Shown here: positions 39,186 through 47,900 of the stretch, one piece after another
How the letters are laid out: every line of letters begins with the position of its first letter
Numbering within the stretch: position 1 is the first letter of the stretch
From: a bacterium
Lineage (GTDB): Bacteria; Verrucomicrobiota; Verrucomicrobiia; Limisphaerales; UBA11358
Direction of reading: 5' to 3'
Assembly: GCA_021813325.1 (NCBI GenBank)
Contig: JAKALA010000005.1
Span: 1 to 64,000 of the forward strand
Length of the DNA: 64,000 nucleotides
Program-made: the position numbers and the translations under genes
The notes under the pieces: model-generated
What the model was told of the DNA's origin: nothing
The model's database searches: none
The model's input: the letters and a program-made list of their open reading frames with translations, nothing else

Positions 39186-39563
39186 ATGAAAATGTTGATA
39201 GTGGATGACTCGAAAGCGATGCGGACTTTTTTGTCCAGTCTGGCGCAGCCCATGCATTTTGCCGTCACCGAGGCGGCGGACGGACGGGATGCCCTCGACA
39301 CCATGATCAAAAACGATCCGCGCGAGCCTTATAACATCGCGCTCGTGGATTGGGACATGCCGCGCATGAATGGATTGGAATTCGTCCAGCACATCCGGCG
39401 CAACCGAGATTTCAATGAAGTGAAGATTTTAATGGTCACGACCTCCAACAGCATCGAGCGAATCAGCCAGGCGCTGGAAGCCGGCGCCAATGATTTTCTG
39501 ATGAAACCAGTGACCAAGGATAATCTGGCCGAGAAGCTGCAAATTCTGGGGTTTGAGGAGTAG
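39186..39563 (+). CDS. cheY: CheY-type response regulator (second)
   Basis: ATG 39186 (MKMLIVDDSKAMRTF) gives 125 residues; a TTG 15 bases earlier is less likely. It is a lone receiver domain with acidic DD, the phospho-Asp in ALVDWDMPRMNG, VTTSNS as switch and MKPVTK with the conserved Lys. It differs from the first CheY in helix 1 and helix 4, so the two are not simple copies. The acidic pocket is complete. It precedes cheB by 5 bp. Either it or the first CheY could act on the switch while the other acts as a phosphate sink. Confidence 0.93.
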   Translation: MKMLIVDDSKAMRTFLSSLAQPMHFAVTEAADGRDALDTMIKNDPREPYNIALVDWDMPRMNGLEFVQHIRRNRDFNEVKILMVTTSNSIERISQALEAGANDFLMKPVTKDNLAEKLQILGFEE

Positions 39564-39568
39564 GGATT

Positions 39569-40657
39569 ATGCCCAAAACACGCGTGCTGGTCGTCGATGA
39601 CGCCGTGGTGATCCGCAAGATCATCAGCGAAACGGTGAATCGCGACCCGGGTTTGGAAGTCGTGGGCCTGGCGTCCAACGGCAAGATCGCCCTTCAAAAG
39701 ATTCCGCAGGTGAATCCGGACATCGTGATTCTGGACGTGGAAATGCCGGAAATGAACGGATTGGAAACGATCCGTGAACTGCGTAAGACTTATGCCAAGC
39801 TGCCGGTGATCATGTTTAGCACGCTGACCGGCAAGGGCACGGTAACCACGATTGAAGCGCTCACGGCAGGAGCCAGCGATTATGTTTGCAAGCCCGCCAA
39901 TGTGGGCAATGTCACCGAATCCATTCAGCGGCTGGAGTCCGAGTTGATTCCCAAGATCAAGCACCTTTGTCCCGGCGCAGTCGTTCCCGCCCCCCCCCGC
40001 CTGCCTAAAGCGGCAGCTTATTTGCCTTCCCAGCGCACCGACGGCTTGCAGCCCGTGGAGATACTGGCGGTGGGCACATCCACCGGCGGCCCGAATGCGC
40101 TGGCGGAAATGTTCAAAGGGTTTGCCCGCGATTTTCCCGTGCCGATCGTCGTGGTCCAACATATGCCGCCGATGTTTACGGCGCTTTTGGCGGAACGTTT
40201 ATCCGCCAGCACACCCGTCAAATTTGTGGAAGGCCAGGCAGGCATGCCGGTGCTGCCCGGGCAAGGCTACATCGCTCCCGGAGGCAAACACATGGTAATC
40301 GTCCGGTTCAACGGGAAACCCGTCTTGCAGTTGAACGAAGAGCCGCCGGAAAATTCCTGCCGGCCGGCGGTGGATGTCTTGTTCCGCAGCGTGGTGGCCG
40401 CGTATGGCGCCGGCACGCTCGGGGTGATCCTGACCGGCATGGGTTATGACGGCCTGCGCGGATGCCAGTTAATCCGCGAACGACAAGGACAGATCATCGC
40501 CCAAGACCGGGAAAGCAGCGTGGTCTGGGGTATGCCCGGCGCCGTGGCCGAGGCGGGGCTGGCGGATACGGTCGTGCCGCTGTCCCAAGTCTGCACCGAA
40601 ATCCATCGCCGCGTCAAATTGCGCCGGCCCCCAATGCCGGGTGGGTTAACGCATTAA
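39569..40657 (+). CDS. cheB: Chemotaxis protein-glutamate methylesterase CheB
   Basis: This is a 362-residue two-domain protein. The receiver has DD in VLVVDDAVVIRK and phospho-Asp56 in VILDVEMPEMNG. The methylesterase domain has the catalytic triad Ser171 (GTSTGGPNAL), His198 (VVQHMPPMFT) and Asp294 (TGMGYDG). It removes methyl groups from receptor glutamates, or deamidates glutamines, after phosphorylation by CheA. All key residues are present and length is typical. It lies 5 bp after the second cheY and 4 bp before cheR. Confidence 0.96.
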   Translation: MPKTRVLVVDDAVVIRKIISETVNRDPGLEVVGLASNGKIALQKIPQVNPDIVILDVEMPEMNGLETIRELRKTYAKLPVIMFSTLTGKGTVTTIEALTAGASDYVCKPANVGNVTESIQRLESELIPKIKHLCPGAVVPAPPRLPKAAAYLPSQRTDGLQPVEILAVGTSTGGPNALAEMFKGFARDFPVPIVVVQHMPPMFTALLAERLSASTPVKFVEGQAGMPVLPGQGYIAPGGKHMVIVRFNGKPVLQLNEEPPENSCRPAVDVLFRSVVAAYGAGTLGVILTGMGYDGLRGCQLIRERQGQIIAQDRESSVVWGMPGAVAEAGLADTVVPLSQVCTEIHRRVKLRRPPMPGGLTH

Positions 40658-40661
40658 TTCT

Positions 40662-41531
40662 ATGCCATTAAGTTCAGAAAATTTTGAATTCATCCGGTCC
40701 TTTGCTTATTCAAGCGCCGCCATTGTGCTGGAGCCGGGAAAAGAATATTTGGTGGATACCCGGCTATCGCCGCTGGCCGATCAAGGCGGGTTCGACTCGC
40801 TGGACGACTTCATTCACAAACTGAGGAGAGATCGCGCCAACACGCTATTCCACGATCAAGTCATCGACGCATTAACCACGAATGAAACCTCCTTTTTCCG
40901 GGATTTTCATCCGTATGAAGCGTTGCGACATCAAATCCTGCCGCAGCTGATCGAGCAGCGCCGAACCAGCCGACGGCTGATGATTTGGTCCGCGGCAAGT
41001 TCCACGGGGCAGGAGCCGTATTCGATTGCCTTGTTGATCAAGGAATATTTCCCGGAACTAGCTTCATGGAATGTTTCCATCCTGGGCACTGATCTGTCCT
41101 CGACGGTGCTGACCCAGGCTAAACAAGGCATTTATTCCCAACTGGAGGTGAACCGCGGCTTGCCGGCCCCACTGTTGATCAAACATTTCTCCAAAACCGA
41201 AAACAACAAATGGGCCATCAAAGATGAAGTAAAAAAACTGGTGGAATTCAGGCAGATGAATCTCAACAAACCTTGGCCCATTTTGCCGGCGTTTGACCTG
41301 GTGTTCATTCGCAATGTGATGATCTACTTCGACATCGAAACCAAGAAAAACATTTTAAAGCGGATTCGCAATTGTCTGCTGCCCCACGGCTACCTGTTTC
41401 TTGGTTCCGCCGAAACCACCGTGAACCTGGACGCCGAATACAAGCCGGTGACCTTCAACCGGACGGTGGTTTATGAATCCATCAGTTCCTCCCGAAAGGG
41501 CGCGGCGGCGGCGTTGTCCACCGCAAACTGA
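40662..41531 (+). CDS. cheR: Chemotaxis protein methyltransferase CheR
   Basis: The 289-residue protein has the CheR N-terminal helical domain (FIRSFAYSSAAIVLE, TTNETSFFRDFHPYEAL) and the SAM-binding domain with WSAASSTGQEPYSIAL, ILGTDLSSTVL and FDLVFIRNVMIYFDIET. The pattern TNETSFFRD and the late YLFLGSAETT are diagnostic. It adds methyl groups to receptor glutamates using SAM and so sets adaptation with CheB. It is the last intact gene of the operon; a decayed receiver gene follows. Confidence 0.96.
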   Translation: MPLSSENFEFIRSFAYSSAAIVLEPGKEYLVDTRLSPLADQGGFDSLDDFIHKLRRDRANTLFHDQVIDALTTNETSFFRDFHPYEALRHQILPQLIEQRRTSRRLMIWSAASSTGQEPYSIALLIKEYFPELASWNVSILGTDLSSTVLTQAKQGIYSQLEVNRGLPAPLLIKHFSKTENNKWAIKDEVKKLVEFRQMNLNKPWPILPAFDLVFIRNVMIYFDIETKKNILKRIRNCLLPHGYLFLGSAETTVNLDAEYKPVTFNRTVVYESISSSRKGAAAALSTAN

Positions 41532-41542
41532 CCCGCGTTAAA

Positions 41543-41790
41543 CCCGCCCCAAACCGATCTGAACGATCCGGCGAATACGCGCAAGGAATTCATCCTGATT
41601 GTCGAAGACGGTCGGACGCAGGCGGCCTATTGCAACATTCTGGAGTCCGCCGGCTACAAAGTCATTCAGGGGAAAATAGCCGGGAAGCATTGGCGCTGCT
41701 GGAACGTCAGCCAGTCCTGATCATCAGCGACGTCATGATGCCGCTCATGGATGCTGGCGACCGGACTGCCAAGACCGCGAAATACTTTCC
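41543..41790 (+). pseudogene. Frameshifted receiver-domain remnant
   Basis: Frame 1 reads EFILIVEDGRTQAAYCNILE, then SAGYKVIQG; the reading then shifts at about 41671 (the GGGGAAAA run) to ENSREALALLERQPVLIISD, then VMMPLMDAGD. Together these make a receiver-domain N-half: beta1 with acidic residues, the usual SAGYKV, and the phospho-Asp in SDVMMP. After MDAGD the family pattern (MDGYELC) stops and no Thr or Lys motif follows, so the gene is broken by a frameshift and truncated. It was probably a third response regulator or the C-terminal receiver of a hybrid kinase. Confidence 0.75.
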
Positions 41791-41962
41791 CAGTTTGTGC
41801 CGAAACAAAAGCGGCAGACCGGGGCAACGCCCCGACGCCGCACTTTCGGTTTTCAAGCTTAAGCGGCAACGCGTGACGCGACCTGCCGCCCATGATTGGA
41901 AACTTCAGGCAGCCAATCGCCAAAACCATCGGCTGGCCAGGGGCGATTGATTTGAAAGCCGG
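41791..41962. other. Intergenic region with inverted repeats between the che operon and the giant surface protein gene
   Basis: A perfect hairpin CGGGGC-AAC-GCCCCG sits at 41820-41834. Further stems CAATCGC/GCGATTG and CAGCC/GGCTG lie at about 41912-41950, just beyond the stop of the minus-strand giant gene. They may form its transcript end, but no clear T-run is present. No gene is seen. Confidence 0.4.
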
Positions 41963-44900
41963 TTAATTCACCACCTGAACCCGATAATAACGCTCGGGCG
42001 TCGCGGTCAGATCCACATTCAAAACCACCGGCGCGCCCGTGCCGGTCTGTTCCACGCCCAACTGCGTCCAAGTCGCATCCGTCAGGTTGTTTTTATACTC
42101 GATCCGATAGGTTTTCCCGGGAACCGTGGGCCAGCTCAATGTCAGCGAATGGCCGCTGATGCCGTCGGAAGTGCCCACGGGCGGAGTCAAGGTGGTAACC
42201 GTGAAAGTCTGCGCGGAACTGAGCGGCGGCACGCCATCATCCGTCACGCGCACGGTGACTGCATTCGTGCCGGGCGTTTGCGCCGCGGTCGGCGTCCACA
42301 CGAACAAACCCGTGGCCGCATCAATCGTGGCATTTGCCGGCGCGCCCGGATCAAGCGAATAGGTCAGCGTTTGCGCGGGCACATCGGCATCTGTCGCCTG
42401 AACGGCAAAGCTGAGGGTTTGCCCGAAATACAAATATTGGTTGCCCGGGGAAACGACATGCGGCGCCGTGTTGGGGGCGACGTTGTTGATGCCCGGCGTG
42501 GCGTGCGGCAGCGTGTAAATAGTGGCGCCACCATCGGGGTAACGGCCTTCACTGATGTCGCTGACCTGCTCGCCAAACGTGACGTAATCAATGGCGTTGC
42601 CGGCCGCATCATATAAACCAATGCTCGCGCCGCTTTTGCTGAGCTTGAAATTAACGTGCAAATCGGTCGCGCCGGCGGTGTTTTTCTTGTCGGCCCACAC
42701 CAGCAGGAAGCCGTGTGGCGGAATGGGGTAGCCCGAAGGTATCAAAAATTCCGTTTCATTCGTAAGCGAATGGGTCAAATAATACCCCGCCAAATCCACG
42801 GTGTTGGTGCCATAGTTGTAAAGTTCAAACCAGTCGTCGTATTTGTTGTTGTCCAACGGATCCTGGATGGTGTTGGTATTGCCAGCCATCCATTCGTTGA
42901 TGGCCACGGAGATGGCCGGCTGGGCCGCACTGTTGGTGGCGCCGGGCGTGATGGCATACATCGGCTGACGGTAAAACGGCTGGGCATCCGGCAGATCACC
43001 GTAGGAATAATTCGCCGGCAGCGCGGAATAATTCAGATAATCCACCACCTGCAAACGGCTGCCCACAAAGCGCGAAAGCAAAATCGATCCGGTGCCCGGC
43101 GCCAGCCGGAAACTCGTGTGCAATTCAGCCGGCGTGGATAATTGCGGTTGTCCATCGCACCAAATCGTCATGAATTTGCCCGGCGCAATGCTGGAAGTGG
43201 CCGGGAACGTCCACGGCGTGGCCACCGAAAGATTGGTGCCCAGATAAAGTCCGTTCAAACTGACGGTGTTGGTGCCCGGATTATACAATTCCACCCAGGG
43301 ACCGCGTCCGCCGAGGGCATTCGTTGGTCCGGTGAGATTTTCGGGTTGAACTTCATTCAGCCAGAGTGGCGGAAATGCCGGCAACGTGGCCGCTGTGGAA
43401 CTTGCTGATCCGGGCGAAGCGGTCGCTGTGGAAACCACCGAGGGTGGCGCCGGATTAAACGTCGGGACGATCGAAGCGCTGGAAAGACGCGTGATGAGCG
43501 GATTGCCATGGGTGGTTTGCAAATACCAGAAACTGAGCGTGTATTTGGCTCCCACCGTCAGTCCCGAGACGGTGTCCTGATAAATGGCGTTGCCGCCGCC
43601 GCTGCCCGCCGCCGTGGCGATGACATGCAAACTGTTTGTGCCTTTGTGCCTTTGGGCGGAGCTGATGGCGGAGGAAGTAAAATTCGCCGTCAAATTCCAG
43701 CCCGTGCTCAGGGGCAGTTCAAAATCGCCATTGGTCAGCAGATTGCCGCCGGTTTCGGGCACCAAACCGGGAACGAGTTTGAAATCGTCCACATAAATGT
43801 CGCCCGCGCTCTTCAAATAAATGTAAAAGCGCGAAGACGTGGCGGTCATGTTCGTCCACACATACACCCACTGCGGCGTGACCACCGGATTGCCCTGGCC
43901 GACAGACCAGTTGCCCGCGCGGCTGGTGTCCTGCTTGGGATCAATGACCTGGAACGAGGCGCCCGGATTCAACGCGGCGGATGACCAGGGTGAATTCGTC
44001 TCGTAACGAACCCGGTCGATCACCACGTTCGTCGTTCCCGGCTGGATGAGCGAAAGGGTTTCACCTTCTGGTGGTAAATTGCCGCTAAATTCGGCAAACA
44101 CCGGACAAGTGGAATTGCAGGCATTTGCGAAGTTCACCGCGCTCCGCGTCAGCACCAGGTAATTGTTTGGAGCGAGGAGGGTGCCGGCGGGAAACGTGTA
44201 ACTCAAGCCGTTCACCTTCCAGCCCGAGAGATCAAACGTGGTGTTGGTGGAGCGATTATACAATTCCACAAACTCCGCGGCGGGAACCGCCGGATTGAAC
44301 ATGATTTCACTGAACACGATATTGCCCGCCGGCGACGCGGGCACGGAGGCGTTTTTGATGGTGACGGTATTGGTGCCGCCGATCAAATCACCGTGGCGGT
44401 CATGGGCGGTGATGCTCCAGAGATTGGTGCCAAATGACGCGGGCACCGACATGGTCCATCCGGTCAGGCTGTTCCACGTGGGCTTGAACGTTTCTCCATT
44501 GATCATTAGCGCGGTCACTTCAAACGGCGCGGTGCCGGAAAGCGTCACCGCATTGCTGCTCGCCTGGAAGCTGCCGGCACTGAGCGTGAAATCGGCGGCA
44601 TCCACCGCCGCCACCTGCGTGGCGATGCTGCCACGCGCCTGCGAAACCCAGGTTTCAATGGCGGATGGATTTTGCGCGTTGAAACCATCGGCGACAAATG
44701 CCGCATATTTGGCCTCCAATTTCGGGTTCATGACCGAATCCGTCATGCCGCCGTTCACCAACTCCTTCAACGCGCGCCAATACATGCGCATAAATTCCGG
44801 GGTGCTGTAAATCTTGGACCAGCCGGTGTCGCCGGGATTGGTCAGGAGATTCTGTCCCGGCCCCCACGTGATGCGGTTGCCCAGCACAATGTTCAAATCA

Positions 44901-47900
44901 AACATGAACATCGTCCAGCGGTGCTGCGGGCTGACCCAGCCGTAAACATTCTGTCCGTTTTGCACCCCCCAGCAATCCCAGTCCCCCGCCGCGTGATTGA
45001 CCGCCACCAGCCGCATCCAGTTCTCCATGTCGGCCACGGATTCCATCAATTGAACGAAATTGGCGGACGACGATGTGGCCGCCAGCGTAAGCGAAAAAAC
45101 ATTGGAATAATTGTTCAATGAATCGGGCGTTTCCCGCATCTCGTAGTTCCAGCGATAAGCCGCCATTTTCTGCGCGCCACCGGCGGTGGTAAACTGGGTC
45201 AGTTGATTCCAACGGACGTTGTTAAACGGCAGATAATTGCCGCTGGGCGAGGCGGCAAATTCAAACCACGGCTGAAGCTTGTAAAGCGATCCGCCGGTGT
45301 CATTCGGAAAATATTCGTCCTTGGCACTGACGCTCGGGCGCAACGCGTCTTCCATGAGCGCCCCGCGGCGGTGTCCATTCACATAGACCGCGACATACCG
45401 CCGGTTCACCCACGGAACGCCCACCGACCGCAGGAGCATGTTGGCGGCCTGTTCACGTTGCAACGTGGCGTCGTTGACATTTTGGTTGATGTTGTCGTCC
45501 TGAATGTCATTCCCCGGCCAGGCGATTTTGTTGAAAGAAGTTCCCCCCAACAACAGATCATCCTTGGGCATACTCCATTTATAATGGCAGGCCGCGTTGC
45601 CGGCGGGCGAATCAAACACCTGATGATACGGGCTCCCACCGTAACGACCTTTCATGTTGTAAATCACGCGGTTCCCGTAAACCAGGGTGCCGTCCATTTC
45701 CTCGTTGCTCAAAATGGGCAGCGCCACCCAGCGGTTCACGTTCGTTTGGGTCAGCCAATAATGATACGCGCCAAACGTGCTGGGCGGATTCGGATCGCCA
45801 AACATCACCACACATTCGGGCGTCACACCGTTGTCATTGACCAGCGCCGGAAAACGGCTGCTGGCACCGGCTTTGTCCGTGGCGGTGAGATAAAAGGCGA
45901 CGGTGGCGCCCGCCGGCTGCCTGGGAATCGTGGCGCTATAAACGCCGTCCTTGGCAATGGCATCGCCGCCTGTGCCATCGTCCGCCATGGCCACCTCCGT
46001 GTAAGTGGTGGCCGGATCGAGGCGGTAACTGACTTTCAAAGAACTGATGCCGTCGGGATCAGCCACCCGCGCCGTCACGACCACCGCCTGACCGGCCGCC
46101 GGCAGCGCAGGCGTGTGCGTGACTTCATAAATCGCCGGGGGTGCATTGGTCGCCACGCGGCTGTTGGGCAGACCCGGCGTGCCGAGATTTGCCGGAATGG
46201 GCAGGCGGCCGGTGGCTTCCAGCCAGTTGCCACCAAGACGCAACAGCACTTCCGGACAGCCATGCAACCAGCGGGCCTTGAATCGCAGCGTCGCCGTATC
46301 GCCGGAAGCCAGCGACGCGTTGGAGAGCTCGACTTGCGCCGAGTTGCCGCCGGTCCAGATGCGATCATCGGTGCGCAGGTGCAGCGCATGGCCACCGGAC
46401 GGGTAGCCGGCGTTGGCCTCCAAGCTCGATCGCGAATGATCGCCGAGCAACTGCCAACTGCCCAAGCCGCTCTCAAAATCGGGATTGGCCACGTAATTGT
46501 CTCCGTTGGTGCCGGGACGGACTTCAATGTTGTCCACCAAACATTCGCCGGCATCGAGCAGGCCGATCTGCGCAAAGCTGATGCTCGAACCGTAGTTGGC
46601 GCCGTTGTCCAGCACCCCCGTGGTTTCAATGTTGGTCCAGACGGATTTGGCCGAGTCATCGCTGTCCGCCCAGTTGGCCGCCAGGCGTTTGTCGGACCGC
46701 GCATTCACCAATTCCAGACTGCTGCCACCGCCATCCGACCATCGGCCCCAGCGTCCGCCGGTGCCGTAGGTCACTTCATCGACGATGAAATCTACATAGT
46801 TGGTGACGTTCACGCCGGTATTTGTATCCACAATGCTGCCGGGCAGGGACAACGCGAGCCGTTCGCCCTTGCCGGACAGTTTGCCGCTAAAGCCACCCAC
46901 GGTATTGGTGGAGTTCAACTGCGGATAATTGGCCAGCAGATGCGCCACGTTTTCCGCCACCACCAGATAACCGTTCGGCGCAATCAGGGTGTTGGTCGGA
47001 ATGGTGTAGGTAATGCCCGCAACGAATTTCCACCCGCCCAAATTGATGGCGTTGGTGCCGTGGTTATACAATTCGACATATTCATCCTCAACCTGGCCGG
47101 AAATCGGATGATACATGATTTCGTTGATGCCGACGGGGCTGATAAGCGGTGCGGCGTTGTTCGTGCCCAGGGTTTTGCTCATCAGCGGATACCATTGCGC
47201 GGCCCCATCCGGATAGCGGCCGCAGGCAATGCCATTGCGCTGGGCCTCGAACTTCAAGGCATCCAAAACCCGCGAGCCATCGGGATTCTTGAAATAAACG
47301 GATTCCCCCGCGGCGTTCAGGCGGAAACCCAGTTGCATTTGGGTGAAGTAAAGAAAGCCGCGCGCCGGGATGACAGTGTTGGTGGGAATGGTAAAGCGGT
47401 TCGTCGCCGCTTCATCGCTCAACGTGCAACCGGAAAGATCCACCGCTGTGTTGCCGTGATTGTAAAGCTCGATGGCATCGTAATCCGGCGGATCGGTATG
47501 CGCCAGAATTTCATTGATCACCACCGCGCGCAATGGGCTGGGATGATACGTTTCAAAGGTTCCGGGCGAACCGCCCACGCCATCGCTCAACGCCCACGCG
47601 TGGGGATCGGCTTCGCCATAAGACGGCCGCGCCAGCACAATCGAATGCCCGGTGCCATCAGCCCCCATCGGCCAAGGCGCCGTGTCCGCATAATTAACAT
47701 CCAGCAGCAAGGCGCCGTTTTCATCGAGCAATTCAATTGGGCCGGTGGTTTTGAGGGAGCCGACATACGGCCCCATGACGCCGCCGATGCCGTCGGCATA
47801 TTCCAAATCGGACGGCACCGCCGCCACGACGATGAATCCGTTGCCGGGAATGCTCGTGTACGCTGGAAAAGTGAAAGCAATTTGTCCCGCCAGCGTGTAA

